64,000 nt of DNA from Clostridium sp. (GTDB lineage: Bacteria > Bacillota > Clostridia > Lachnospirales > Lachnospiraceae): NCBI GenBank assembly GCA_023664325.1, contig JAMPFS010000005.1, positions 25,544 through 89,543 of the forward strand, in the 5' to 3' direction. This document shows, one piece after another, positions 8,148-18,233 of the stretch. The notes below the pieces were generated by a model that saw only the letters and a program-made list of their open reading frames with translations, ran no database searches and was not told where the DNA came from. Every line of letters starts with the position of its first letter. Position 1 is the stretch's first letter. The translations under genes and the position numbers were made by a program.

Positions 8148-8789
8148 TTAATCTTCAGGAGCTGCATCAATGGGGATGTCGGGTTCTGTGACAGGCGCAT
8201 TTACCGGTTCTTCCGTAACAGCCTCTGTAGGAGCCTCGGTGGTGGCTTCCGGAGCAGAGATGTCTTGTGTCGTGGTTTCTGTGGTATTTTTGCTGTTATC
8301 CTTCTTTTCGGTAGTAGACGTAATATCTTCTTTTACCTTGTTGGTAATATTTTCAATACTTTCTTCCAGATTTTTTTTCTGATCGTCCGCATTGCTGCCA
8401 GACTCAGAGGAAGAGTCTTTTTCAGGCTGCCATGTATCCTTCCAGTCTTTTTCCTCGGTAGTGATTTTTGTATCCTTTTTCTTTTTGGCGGAATCCCCCC
8501 CGACACTATTGACGATAAAGGTGACAAAGCCAAGTACCAGGCAGGCAATTACGATCACAAATAAAATCATCAGAATGGTTTTTAACATATCACGGTTTGG
8601 TTTGCCGATCATCGGGTCTTCCTCATCCGTAAGCTGTTTTTTTACTGCTGCTGCACGGGATTTCGCCGCTGCCTTTCGCTCCTCCCTTCGTTGGAGCTTT
8701 TGTTCTTCCTTTTCAAATTCTTCATCAAATTCATTTAAGTCAAAATCAATAATATCAAATTCATCGCTGTTACTATTTTTATTTTCCAT
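8148..8789 (-). CDS. Predicted single-pass membrane protein upstream of sigH
   Basis: I do not recognise a family. From ATG 8789 the protein has 213 residues. It has an acidic N-terminus (about 1-35), a basic Arg/Ala-rich helix (about 36-51), one transmembrane segment (about 71-94, MLKTILMILFVIVIACLVLG) and a C-terminal tail rich in Lys, Glu, Ser and Thr with repeated TTE/APTEA units. With no signal peptide and positive charge before the membrane span, the tail is probably outside. A longer frame runs back to 8900, but the promoter candidate at 8835-8864 lies inside it, which favours 8789. The ribosome binding site is weak (GTGGA). The short gap suggests co-transcription with sigH. A regulatory role is possible but has no direct evidence. 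Confidence 0.6.
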   Translation of the reverse strand: MENKNSNSDEFDIIDFDLNEFDEEFEKEEQKLQRREERKAAAKSRAAAVKKQLTDEEDPMIGKPNRDMLKTILMILFVIVIACLVLGFVTFIVNSVGGDSAKKKKDTKITTEEKDWKDTWQPEKDSSSESGSNADDQKKNLEESIENITNKVKEDITSTTEKKDNSKNTTETTTQDISAPEATTEAPTEAVTEEPVNAPVTEPDIPIDAAPED

Positions 8790-8834
8790 TATGTTCCACG
8801 GATAAACCGGTTCCTTTCTATAAAATTCTGTTTT

Positions 8835-8864
8835 ATAATAGTGTATGGAAATCATATTTTGCAA
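8835..8864 (-). promoter_or_regulatory. Candidate promoter of the membrane protein-sigH unit
   Basis: On the minus strand TTGCAA (8859-8864), an 18-base spacer and TATTAT (complement of 8835-8840) lie about 45 bases before ATG 8789. Confidence 0.55.
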
Positions 8865-8957
8865 TATAAAACTGCTATTTATGCCATCATCATACAACAA
8901 ATGTGAGGAATAAGCAAATATAACTTGCCTTTTACGCCTGCAAATTTCACAGGGAAA

Positions 8958-8985
8958 TTGACGTAACGGGGGTAAGTGTGATAAA
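8958..8985 (+). promoter_or_regulatory. Promoter of glnS
   Basis: TTGACG (8958-8963), 16 bases, then an extended -10 (TGTGATAAA, hexamer at 8980-8985) lie 65 bases before the glnS ATG. The short leader rules out a T-box. The rest of the divergent gap 8790-9050 holds only this and the opposite promoter candidate. Confidence 0.6.
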
Positions 8986-9050
8986 GTATAAATAATTGTG
9001 GCAGAAGGTGTTCTGCCTGTGGAAGATATTAGATAAGGAGAAATTCGTAG

Positions 9051-10709
9051 ATGGAAGGCGAAACAGTATCAAAGAATTTTATTGAGCAGATTATTGATAA
9101 AGATTTGGAAGAGGGAAAATATGACAAGGTTGTGACTCGTTTTCCTCCTGAACCAAATGGGTATTTGCATATTGGGCATGCCAAGTCCATTCTTTTGAAT
9201 TCCGGGCTTGCAAAACAGTATGATGGAACATTTCATCTCCGCTTTGATGATACGAATCCGATGAAGGAGAAGAGTGAATATGTCAACTCCATTTTAGAGG
9301 ATGTCAGGTGGCTTGGGGCTGATTTTGGAGAGAAGATTTACTATGCGTCTGATTATTTTGATGCCATGTATGAGGGAGCAGTCCGGTTAATCAGGAAAGG
9401 GAAGGCTTATGTCTGTGACCTTTCAGCGGAGGAAATCAGACAGTACCGGGGAACCTTAAAGGAACCGGGGAAGGAAAGCCCATATAGGAACAGAAGTGTG
9501 GAAGAAAACCTTGATCTGTTTGAACGCATGAAAAATGGTGAATTTGAAGATGGATCAAAGGTGCTTCGGGCGCGTATTGATATGGCTTCCCCGAATATCA
9601 ATATGCGGGACCCTGTCATTTACCGGATTGCAAGAATGACACACCATAATACAGGGGAAAAATGGTGCATTTATCCTATGTATGATTTTGCGCATCCGAT
9701 TGAGGATGCGGTGGAGGGCATCACACATTCTATTTGTACATTGGAATTTGAGGATCACAGACCTTTATATGACTGGGTGGTTCGCGAACTGGAATTTCCG
9801 CATCCGCCAAAGCAGATCGAGTTTGCGAAGCTTTATCTGCAAAATGTGATTACCGGCAAGCGATACATTAAGAAACTGGTAGAAGACGGTGTGGTAGATG
9901 GCTGGGATGACCCGAGGCTGGTATCCATCAGCGCGCTTCGCAGAAAAGGCGTGACACCCGAGGCGATCCGCATGTTTATGAATTTATCCGGCGTATCGAA
10001 GGCAAATTCCACTTCGGATATGGCGATGCTGGAATACTGTATCCGCGAGGATTTGCGGATGAAGGCAAAGCGCATGATGGCAGTGATTGATCCGGTGAAA
10101 CTTATCATTGATAACTATCCGGAGGGTGAGAGCGAATTATTAGAGGTTGAGAACAACCAGGAAAATGAGCAGATGGGCAAACGCATGGTTTCTTTTAGCC
10201 GGGAGCTTTATATTGAGCGGGAAGATTTTATGGAAGTTCCGCCGAAGAAATATTTCCGCCTGTTCCCGGGCAATGAAGTCCGGTTGAAAAATGCATATTT
10301 TGTAACCTGTACGGATTTTGTAAAAGATGAAAATGGCAAGGTGACGGAAGTGCATTGTACCTATGATCCCCAAACCCGTTCCGGCTCCGGTTTTGAGGGG
10401 CGGAAGGTAAAGGGAACGATTCATTGGGTGGATGCGGCAACTGCTGTGGATGCAACGGTTCGCCTTTATGAAAATCTGATTAAGGAAGAGGATGAGGTTT
10501 TGGCAGAAGATTATTCCAATCTGAATCCTGACTCATTAGTCGAATTTGCAAACTGTAAGTTAGAGGCGGCGCTTGGCGGTATAGAGGGAATTGAGAGATT
10601 TCAGTTTTTGCGAAATGGATATTTCTGTGTAGATTCTAAGGATTCCACTGTGGAACACCCGGTGTATAACCGTATTGTTTCATTAAAGAGTTCATACCGT
10701 CCGAAATAG
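9051..10709 (+). CDS. glnS: Glutaminyl-tRNA synthetase
   Basis: Class I synthetase of 552 residues. HIGH is at 40-43 ([15 protein letters not shown]), followed by FDDTNP and the GlnRS-type [21 protein letters not shown] segment, and by the C-terminal anticodon-binding beta barrels ([14 protein letters not shown] and IHWVDA). Where E. coli GlnRS has MSKR, this protein reads ITGKR (267-271), so the KMSKS-class loop is degenerate. GlnRS is sporadic in Bacillota, many of which use GatCAB instead. The whole fold is intact, so I call it functional. AAGGAG lies 10 bases before the ATG. Confidence 0.95.
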   Translation: MEGETVSKNFIEQIIDKDLEEGKYDKVVTRFPPEPNGYLHIGHAKSILLNSGLAKQYDGTFHLRFDDTNPMKEKSEYVNSILEDVRWLGADFGEKIYYASDYFDAMYEGAVRLIRKGKAYVCDLSAEEIRQYRGTLKEPGKESPYRNRSVEENLDLFERMKNGEFEDGSKVLRARIDMASPNINMRDPVIYRIARMTHHNTGEKWCIYPMYDFAHPIEDAVEGITHSICTLEFEDHRPLYDWVVRELEFPHPPKQIEFAKLYLQNVITGKRYIKKLVEDGVVDGWDDPRLVSISALRRKGVTPEAIRMFMNLSGVSKANSTSDMAMLEYCIREDLRMKAKRMMAVIDPVKLIIDNYPEGESELLEVENNQENEQMGKRMVSFSRELYIEREDFMEVPPKKYFRLFPGNEVRLKNAYFVTCTDFVKDENGKVTEVHCTYDPQTRSGSGFEGRKVKGTIHWVDAATAVDATVRLYENLIKEEDEVLAEDYSNLNPDSLVEFANCKLEAALGGIEGIERFQFLRNGYFCVDSKDSTVEHPVYNRIVSLKSSYRPK

Positions 10710-10728
10710 GAAAATGGAGGGAAAAACG

Positions 10729-11583
10729 ATGGGATTATTTTCCGGATTAGAGGTATTTGGCCTTAAAACCAAAAATATAAAGATTTATGAGAAACCAAAA
10801 GAAAAAGACGCTAAGGACAATGGACAGAAGAAACCACAGGAAGTTGCACTCAACGAAGTCGATTTTCTGTTCCAGAAGACCTATAAGTGTCCGGTTTGTG
10901 ACAAACAATTAAAATCGATCACGGTGAAGAGCGGTAAGCTGCGTCCAACCGGTCATGAGGATGATTTGCGTCCGATTTATAAGGAATTAGATCCGGTCAA
11001 ATACGAACCTGTCGTATGTCCGGAGTGCGGATATGCATCATTGGCACAGTATTTTGACAGTATGATGCCGTTACAGGCAAAACGTCTGCGGGCAGATGTG
11101 GAGCAGTGTTTTTCCGGGTTTGATATGAAGGAAACGGATATTTACAGTTATGATGATGCTATCATACGTTATAAGATGGTCTTATATTGTGATGTAATAG
11201 GGGGCGTGAAGAATAGCCGTAAGGCATATACCTGCCTTAAGATGGCATGGGTTATCCGTGGAAAATTGCAGAATGAAGGCGATAAACTGTCGGAGGAGGA
11301 AAAGGAAAATCTCAGGCAGGACGAGCTGGAATGTATTCAGAATGCTTATGACGGATACCGGCTGGCGCTTTCCTCAGAATTATTTCCGATCAGCGGAATG
11401 GACGAGGTTACGTTGTCTTATCTGTTAGCGGAGCTTGCATTCCGGTTAGGAGATTACAGGGAAGCGCTCCAGTTAATATCAAGAATTATTGGCAATAGCA
11501 GTGTTCCTGCCAGAATTAAAAATATGGCAATTGATCTGAAGGAACAGATCCGGTCAAAGGTAAAAGAAGACCAGCAAATTTAA
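10729..11583 (+). CDS. DUF2225 domain-containing protein
   Basis: 284 residues. Two zinc-ribbon-like Cys pairs are visible: C54-x2-C57 (CPVCDK) and C97-x2-C100 (CPECGY). They are followed by a helical region of about 170 residues resembling tetratricopeptide-type repeats (SYLLAELAFRLGDYREAL). This matches the DUF2225 family of Bacillota, whose function is unknown. I chose ATG 10729 because GGAGGG at 10716-10721 is its ribosome binding site; ATG 10714 would overlap that site. It starts 19 bases after glnS and is probably in the same transcript. Confidence 0.85.
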   Translation: MGLFSGLEVFGLKTKNIKIYEKPKEKDAKDNGQKKPQEVALNEVDFLFQKTYKCPVCDKQLKSITVKSGKLRPTGHEDDLRPIYKELDPVKYEPVVCPECGYASLAQYFDSMMPLQAKRLRADVEQCFSGFDMKETDIYSYDDAIIRYKMVLYCDVIGGVKNSRKAYTCLKMAWVIRGKLQNEGDKLSEEEKENLRQDELECIQNAYDGYRLALSSELFPISGMDEVTLSYLLAELAFRLGDYREALQLISRIIGNSSVPARIKNMAIDLKEQIRSKVKEDQQI

Positions 11584-11606
11584 GATACTAAGGGGTGTTA
11601 TGGTTC

Positions 11607-12209
11607 ATGCATAAATTACAGAAAGATCAAAGATATATATATGTATTATTGAGCAGAACGCATACGGTTCCTGCCAGATTGATCCGGCTTTTTACAAAAG
11701 CGCCGTATTCTCATACGTCATTGGCGCTTGATTTGGAATTGAAGGAGATGTACAGTTTTGCCAGAAGGCACATCCACAATCCTTTTGACAGTGGTTTTGT
11801 ACATGAGGATATAGCGACTGGAATTTTTGGCAGGGATAAGAATGTCTATTGCAGTGTATATGCAATCCCGGTGACGGAAAAGCAGTATCACATTGTGAAG
11901 GAGGAACTGCGGCATTTTATCGAGCATGAGGAATTATATAATTATAATTATATGGGACTCGTTGGAGTCTTGTTTGGAAAGAATGTATCAAAGGATTATA
12001 ATTATTTTTGTTCCCAGTTTGTATCTCATGTATTAAGCAGAAGCGGAATCGAATTATTCAAAAAAGAGTGTGGATTGATTCAGCCATATGATTTTCATTT
12101 GCAGCTTCGGAAGCAAAGGATATATAGCGGGAAACTTTCAGAATACCGCAGATATATCAAGGAATGCCAGGAGCAGGAGTTCAGGGAGAATTGTGCTCAG
12201 GCTGTGTAA
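11607..12209 (+). CDS. YiiX/YebB-like permuted papain-fold (NlpC/P60-related) protein
   Basis: 200 residues. A His in PYSHTSLALDL (H36) and a later Cys in YFCSQFVSHVL (C135) give the His-before-Cys order of circularly permuted NlpC/P60 cysteine hydrolases such as YiiX. These cleave or bind amide or acyl bonds, but the substrate here is unknown. There is no signal peptide, so it may act in the cytoplasm. ATG 11607 is preferred to GTG 11595, which overlaps AAGGGG. The 3' end overlaps the convergent DUF6062 gene by 29 bases. Confidence 0.65.
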   Translation: MHKLQKDQRYIYVLLSRTHTVPARLIRLFTKAPYSHTSLALDLELKEMYSFARRHIHNPFDSGFVHEDIATGIFGRDKNVYCSVYAIPVTEKQYHIVKEELRHFIEHEELYNYNYMGLVGVLFGKNVSKDYNYFCSQFVSHVLSRSGIELFKKECGLIQPYDFHLQLRKQRIYSGKLSEYRRYIKECQEQEFRENCAQAV

Positions 12210-12933
12210 GATTCAGATCCGGCGTGATGCTGCTATGTGTTTTCATGACTGCCCGTGGAAGCGCATCTTTTGCATTTTTCCACGGTTCGTTCTGGTAGCG
12301 GTAATCAAACTTGTTGATAAACCATTCGATATCCTCCTGCATACGCTGCATATTGTCAAAATATACGGTGTTGATATCCTTTATGAAAGCCTGCGCCTGT
12401 TCTTTGGAAAGAAAATCGCCGGCACGGTTAAAGAGCAGCGCATAGTGATAGGTGCAAAAGCCTTTTGACTGCCGGATTGTTTCCGGGAAAGAGGAATCTT
12501 TCTTATATAGATGAAAGATCGTGTCAATATAGCGGTCAAAAGTCTGGTTCATGCGGTTACAGATAAAGCAGGTATGGTTTAATTTGTCTGCATACTCAAA
12601 AAGAGGAGAGACATCTGATTTCTTCTTGATGAGGGATTTTCCGCTTGCCGGGTTTTCAGAGAGCTTTTTTAAATCTCTGGTTACTTTCTGCATATGTGTG
12701 CTCAGCATCAATGCGAGACCGAGACGATTTTTTTCACCATATAAATCCTGAATGTGCTTTTCACAAAAGCCCATTTCATCTGTCATGGCGCGGTTGTCAT
12801 CTTCCATATAACTGGGCCCCATAGTGTATTCAATGGCATTTTTCTCTAATTCATGTTTCATTTGGCAAAGCGGGCATTCGCAGTCTGAATGGAATGCATC
12901 TGTCACTGGAATTGTGTAAAGTTGTTCTTTCAT
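12181..12933 (-). CDS. DUF6062 family protein (Cys-rich)
   Basis: 250 residues in a family of unknown function. Its most visible feature is two similar modules, each with a CxxC pair and a later GFC-x2-H: CPLC (20-23) with GFCEKH, and CFIC with GFCTYH. This suggests two metal sites or an internal duplication. There is no signal peptide or membrane span. AGGAG lies eight bases before ATG 12933, and a near-consensus promoter lies upstream. Its 3' end overlaps the convergent YiiX-like gene. Confidence 0.75.
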   Translation of the reverse strand: MKEQLYTIPVTDAFHSDCECPLCQMKHELEKNAIEYTMGPSYMEDDNRAMTDEMGFCEKHIQDLYGEKNRLGLALMLSTHMQKVTRDLKKLSENPASGKSLIKKKSDVSPLFEYADKLNHTCFICNRMNQTFDRYIDTIFHLYKKDSSFPETIRQSKGFCTYHYALLFNRAGDFLSKEQAQAFIKDINTVYFDNMQRMQEDIEWFINKFDYRYQNEPWKNAKDALPRAVMKTHSSITPDLNLTQPEHNSP

Positions 12934-12995
12934 AGCATTTTCTCCTGTCCGGTTAATATAATGATATAAAAACCTCTAAAACCTCATTTAATAGG

Positions 12996-13024
12996 ATTAT
13001 AGCGTAAGATAGGGAATGTGGCAA
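12996..13024 (-). promoter_or_regulatory. Promoter of the DUF6062 gene
   Basis: On the minus strand TTGCCA (complement of 13019-13024), 17 bases and a perfect TATAAT (complement of 12996-13001) lie about 60 bases before ATG 12933. Confidence 0.75.
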
Positions 13025-13097
13025 TGAAAGAAATGGGAATTAGGGGAAGAAAAAGCAGTTTTTAACAAATTCCTCACAAATTTTTACAAATTAGGGG

Positions 13098-13125
13098 TTG
13101 ATTTTTTTGGAAAATAAGGTACAAT
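13098..13125 (+). promoter_or_regulatory. Promoter of groES-groL
   Basis: TTGATT (13098-13103), 16 bases and TACAAT (13120-13125). The predicted transcription start falls right at the CIRCE operator, the usual layout for HrcA repression. Confidence 0.8.
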
Positions 13126-13135
13126 AAAGAATGTG

Positions 13136-13162
13136 TTAGCACTCGAATAAAGTGAGTGCTAA
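13136..13162 (+). promoter_or_regulatory. CIRCE operator (HrcA binding site)
   Basis: A perfect TTAGCACTC-N9-GAGTGCTAA inverted repeat. HrcA binds this element and represses class I heat-shock operons; hrcA is not in the window. It lies directly downstream of the groES promoter. Confidence 0.97.
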
Positions 13163-13221
13163 CGATTAAAAAGCAAGGAAACAGTCAAGAATAGAGACTG
13201 AATAAAAGGAGGACATGAATC

Positions 13222-13509
13222 ATGAAGTTAGTACCATTAGGTGAAAGAGTTGTTTTAAAAGAGTGTGTTGCAGAAGAGACAACCAAGTCCGGTATCGTAT
13301 TACCGACTGCCTCCCAGGAGAAGCCGCAGTACGCAGAGGTTGTAGCAGTTGGTCCTGGCGCAGTTGTGGATGGAGAGAAGATTGAGATGCAGGTTAAGGC
13401 AGGAGATAAGGTAATCTATTCCAGATATGCAGGCAATGATGTCGAGCTTGACGGCGAGAAGTATATTATTGTAAAGCAGAGTGACATCCATGCAGTGGTA
13501 GAAGGATAA
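13222..13509 (+). CDS. groES: Co-chaperonin GroES
   Basis: 95 residues, standard GroES length. It starts MKLVPLGERVVLK, includes the mobile-loop region (TKSGIVLPTASQEKPQ) and the GDKVIYSRYAG strand, and ends in SDIHAVVEG. The heptameric lid caps GroEL and supports ATP-driven folding. AAAGGAGG precedes the ATG. It is controlled by CIRCE and followed after 100 bases by groL. Confidence 0.98.
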   Translation: MKLVPLGERVVLKECVAEETTKSGIVLPTASQEKPQYAEVVAVGPGAVVDGEKIEMQVKAGDKVIYSRYAGNDVELDGEKYIIVKQSDIHAVVEG

Positions 13510-13549
13510 TCCTATCATTCGTATACAGATGCGTATGCAAAGCAGATGA

Positions 13550-15235
<1,686 letters not shown>

Positions 15236-15258
15236 TTATAATCGAACGCGCAATAAGC

Positions 15259-15300
15259 AAAAAACCCCGGAAACAAGCCCGCTTGTTTCCGGGGTTTTTG
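15259..15300. terminator. Terminator after groL (bidirectional)
   Basis: A GC-rich hairpin with the stem AAAAACCCCGGAAACAAG and its complement, a loop of about four bases and T-runs on both strands. It ends groES-groL and can also serve the convergent PF06541 gene. Confidence 0.92.
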
Positions 15301-15304
15301 CATG

Positions 15305-15766
15305 CTATAACCATCGGTACACAGCCTTTTCTTCATCAAAAATTTTCCAGCGGACAATATCATCCACAAAAATACAAAGGAGCGACAGCAGCAGCCAGAT
15401 GCAGGAAAAAGCAAGGCAGACCTGTCCGTAAAAATTGTAAGGCATACCGGAATAATCCCAGACATTTAAGGAAAGCCGCATATTTACAATATACCCGGTG
15501 ACAAATTCCAGTCCTGTAATAATAATGGAGGATAATATCATCTGTGTAATGACAGACATTTTAAAATGTGTCAGTTGGTTTAGGGAACCGCATAGAATCA
15601 GGGCTAACCCGCCGCATATAATCATAGAAAAATGAGAATATCCCCTATAGATGATTTCTATATAAAAATAGGTAAAACCTCCTAACAGGAATAAGAACAG
15701 GTATTTAAAGAACTGATACATCAGTCTTTCACGGTTTATGTTGGTATGCTGAATCTGTTTATTCAT
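15305..15766 (-). CDS. PF06541 (ABC_trans_CmpB-type) putative permease
   Basis: 153 residues with about four transmembrane segments. The motif set GGFTYFYIEIIYRGYSHFSM, TGLEFVTGYIVN and VWDYSGMPYNFYGQVC is characteristic of the PF06541 family, annotated as putative ABC transporter permeases without experimental support. The transport role is therefore uncertain. The ribosome binding site is CGGGGAAA. The gene stands alone on the minus strand and converges on the groL terminator. Confidence 0.8.
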   Translation of the reverse strand: MNKQIQHTNINRERLMYQFFKYLFLFLLGGFTYFYIEIIYRGYSHFSMIICGGLALILCGSLNQLTHFKMSVITQMILSSIIITGLEFVTGYIVNMRLSLNVWDYSGMPYNFYGQVCLAFSCIWLLLSLLCIFVDDIVRWKIFDEEKAVYRWL

Positions 15767-15846
15767 AAAGTTTCCCCGCTTTGCAAAAATATCAAGTGGA
15801 AATAGTATGTGTGAAATATGCGATAATATTCACCGGATAGGGAAAA

Positions 15847-15895
15847 CAAAAAGACCAATATCAGGCAGCCTTTTCAGGTGACATGATATTGGTCT
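15847..15895 (-). terminator. Terminator of the small minus-strand gene at 15935
   Basis: On the minus strand a 12-bp stem (AGACCAATATCA with its complement) closes a 20-base loop and is followed by TTTTTG. It lies 40 bases past the stop of the 77-residue gene. Confidence 0.8.
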
Positions 15896-15934
15896 GATTT
15901 GATGTATTTATTCAAATTAAGAACGATTCAGTTG

Positions 15935-16168
15935 TCACGGCTCTAATGGAGTCATTTTAAGCCCTTTGTACATCTTGGTGTAGAAACTAATCTCGTCCTG
16001 GTATAAAACATATCCACGGGAACCGTCTTTCACGATATATGCATATTTGTTCTTCTGAACATTCATATATAATACTTCATCCACGTTAAGTTCCTTTGCC
16101 TTCGCCTTAGCAGTATATACATTGAGTGGTTCTAATTTGAATTTCTTTACTGCCTGTTCAACCGTCAT
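15935..16168 (-). CDS. Small conserved-looking hypothetical protein (77 aa)
   Basis: I do not recognise the family. From ATG 16168 it is a 77-residue soluble protein (MTVEQAVKKFKLEPLNVYTA...). The start is set by AGAGGAGGTG seven bases upstream; the longer frame back to 16210 would overlap this site. The first part looks like a short helix-turn-helix-type fold (VEQAVKKFKLEPLNVYTAKA) followed by beta strands, but this is only an impression. It has its own strong ribosome binding site and terminator, so it is probably expressed. A weak promoter (TTTGTG-17-TATTAT, minus strand, near 16246-16275) lies upstream. Confidence 0.65.
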   Translation of the reverse strand: MTVEQAVKKFKLEPLNVYTAKAKAKELNVDEVLYMNVQKNKYAYIVKDGSRGYVLYQDEISFYTKMYKGLKMTPLEP

Positions 16169-16360
16169 ATGAGACACCTCCTCTGAAATAATTGGAATTG
16201 ACAAATTCACATAATTTATTCATAATTATATATGTTCTTTTAATAATAGTATATTGTTTATTGTACACAAAGTCAATTGGTAAAAGTCTACAAAATTTAT
16301 TCGATTTGTTGAAGTTTTAACAGATTTGCCTGACAAAATACACAAAAGGATGATAGAAAA

Positions 16361-17011
16361 ATGGGAGAGAATATCAATTATCAGAAAAAAATGGATGAAA
16401 TATTAGCGATGGTACAAAGCGGGAATGAACAGGGAGGGAATCCGAAAACCCTTTTGCTGCATAGCTGCTGTGCGCCGTGTTCCAGTTATGTCTTAGAATA
16501 CCTGACTAATTATTTTCAGATTACGATAGTATACTATAATCCCAATATATCAGAGGCGGGGGAATACCGGAAGCGTGTAGAGGAGTTAAAACGCCTGTTA
16601 GGGGAGCTGCCTGTTAAATATCCGGTGACCTTTATAGAGGGAGATTATAATCCGGATGAGTATGACAGGGCTGTGAGGGGATTCGAGCATTTAGGTGAAC
16701 GGAGCAGACGTTGTTACGAATGTTATAAGCTGCGGATGAATTATGCCGCAAAGCTTGCAAAGGAAAAAGGTTTTGATTATTACACCACCACGCTGTCTAT
16801 CAGTCCCCATAAAAATGCGGCATGGTTAAACGAGATTGGGCAGCAGTTGTCGGATCAATATAATGTTGCCTATCTTTATGCGGATTTCAAGAAAAGAAAC
16901 GGCTATAAGCGTTCCATTGAATTATCGGCACAGTATCATTTGTACCGCCAGAATTTTTGCGGCTGTGTTTACAGCAAGGAAGAGGCGGCAGGGAGGAAGG
17001 GAAATTTCTGA
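16361..17011 (+). CDS. queH: Epoxyqueuosine reductase QueH
   Basis: 216 residues of the QueH (former DUF208) family, the non-orthologous replacement of QueG that reduces epoxyqueuosine to queuosine in tRNA. Expected Cys groups are present: LLLHSCCAPCSSYV (C36, C37, C40), RRCYECYKLRM and FCGCVYS near the C-terminus. These bind an Fe-S cluster and a second metal in the family. YYNPNISEAGEYRKRVEEL also fits. The ribosome binding site is weak (AAAAGGA). It is a single-gene unit before the carAB promoter. Confidence 0.92.
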   Translation: MGENINYQKKMDEILAMVQSGNEQGGNPKTLLLHSCCAPCSSYVLEYLTNYFQITIVYYNPNISEAGEYRKRVEELKRLLGELPVKYPVTFIEGDYNPDEYDRAVRGFEHLGERSRRCYECYKLRMNYAAKLAKEKGFDYYTTTLSISPHKNAAWLNEIGQQLSDQYNVAYLYADFKKRNGYKRSIELSAQYHLYRQNFCGCVYSKEEAAGRKGNF

Positions 17012-17020
17012 AAAAAAGGG

Positions 17021-17049
17021 TTGCCAAAGGAAGGAAAGTGTGCTAGGAT
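17021..17049 (+). promoter_or_regulatory. Candidate promoter of carA-carB
   Basis: TTGCCA (17021-17026), 17 bases and TAGGAT (17044-17049), followed by a leader of about 105 bases before the carA ATG. Confidence 0.5.
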
Positions 17050-17088
17050 ATCTTAGAATATAAAAGAAAAGTTATGAAAAAAGCCCAG

Positions 17089-17136
17089 CCTATAGCAATG
17101 AAGTGATAGGTTCTGTTAGTGGTTTTTTTTTTGGGC
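17089..17136 (+). promoter_or_regulatory. Possible structured leader before carA
   Basis: In the leader, CAGCCTAT can pair with ATAGG-TT-CTG, forming a bulged hairpin with a 12-base loop. A run of ten T (17123-17132) follows seven bases later. This resembles an attenuator in outline, but the T-run is not directly after the stem and I see no clear PyrR binding-loop consensus. Treat as a weak candidate. Confidence 0.25.
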
Positions 17137-17159
17137 AAAAATCGGAAAGGAAGGTACTT

Positions 17160-18233
17160 ATGAAAGCATTTTTAATCCTGGAAGACGGACATGTTTTTGA
17201 GGGAAAAAGCATTGGATGTACGGATGAAATTATCAGTGAAATTGTATTTAACACATCCATGACGGGTTATTTAGAGGTTCTCACCGATCCTTCTTACGCA
17301 GGCCAGGCAGTCTGTATGACCTATCCGTTGATTGGTAATTATGGTATCTGTTTTGAAGATATGGAGGCGAACAAGCCGTGGCAGTCCGGTTTTATTGCTA
17401 GGGAAATTGCAAAGCTTCCAAGTAATTTCAGAAATGAAGAGACATTAGAGGACTTCCTTATCCAGAATCATATAACCGGAATTGAGGCAATTGATACAAG
17501 AGCGCTTACAAAGCGTCTGAGGGAAAAGGGTACCATGCGGGGAATGATTACAACGGATGAAAATTACGACTTGGAGACCGTGATTGCCCGCCTGAAAGAG
17601 TATGAGATCGGGGATGTGGTAAGCATGACGACCTGTAGGGAGATTGAGCATTATGAGGGAAACAGCTTCAAGGTGGCAGTGATTGACCTCGGTGCCAAGA
17701 AAAATATTATCAGGGAGCTTCAAAACAGGAATTGTGAGGTCAGCGTATATCCCTCTTTTACGAAGGCAGAGAAGATTATTGCGGATCAGCCGGATGGCAT
17801 TATGCTGACGAATGGGCCGGGAGATCCGAAGACGAATGTAGAGGTGATAGAGGAAGTTAAAAAATTATTTGCAACGAAGATTCCGATTTTTGCAATATGT
17901 TTAGGGCATCAGCTGCTTGCGCTGGCAAATGGCGCCGATACAGAGAAAATGAAGTACGGACACAGGGGCGCAAATCATCCGGTTAAGGATCTAAAAACCG
18001 GCAAGGTCTATATTTCCACCCAGAATCATGGCTATATGGTGAAAGAAGCTACCATAGACAGGGATATTGCCGAGGTGAGCTTCATCAATGTAAATGACGG
18101 AACGGTTGAGGGGATTCATTATCTTGGCAAGAACGTGCAGACCGTTCAGTTCCACCCGGAGGCGTGTGCGGGGCCTCTTGATACAAATTATCTGTTTGAT
18201 GAGTTTATAAATATGATGGAGGTGTCTAAATAA
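17160..18233 (+). CDS. carA: Carbamoyl-phosphate synthase small (glutaminase) subunit
   Basis: 357 residues. It hydrolyses glutamine and feeds ammonia to CarB for arginine and pyrimidine synthesis. The class I amidotransferase nucleophile is Cys247 in IFAICLGHQLLA, and the His-Glu pair is in VQFHPEACAGP. The N-terminal small-subunit domain has the TSMTGYLEVLTDPSYAGQ segment. I chose ATG 17160 (after GGAAAGGAAGG); an upstream frame to 17103 runs through the leader T-run and is unlikely. It overlaps carB by one base (TAATG), which implies translational coupling. Confidence 0.97.
   Translation: MKAFLILEDGHVFEGKSIGCTDEIISEIVFNTSMTGYLEVLTDPSYAGQAVCMTYPLIGNYGICFEDMEANKPWQSGFIAREIAKLPSNFRNEETLEDFLIQNHITGIEAIDTRALTKRLREKGTMRGMITTDENYDLETVIARLKEYEIGDVVSMTTCREIEHYEGNSFKVAVIDLGAKKNIIRELQNRNCEVSVYPSFTKAEKIIADQPDGIMLTNGPGDPKTNVEVIEEVKKLFATKIPIFAICLGHQLLALANGADTEKMKYGHRGANHPVKDLKTGKVYISTQNHGYMVKEATIDRDIAEVSFINVNDGTVEGIHYLGKNVQTVQFHPEACAGPLDTNYLFDEFINMMEVSK

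Noticed and set aside
8392..8805. Open frame on the plus strand opposite the sigH-linked membrane protein
   Set aside because: Ser/Phe-rich translation without motifs; the minus-strand reading has sensible protein features.
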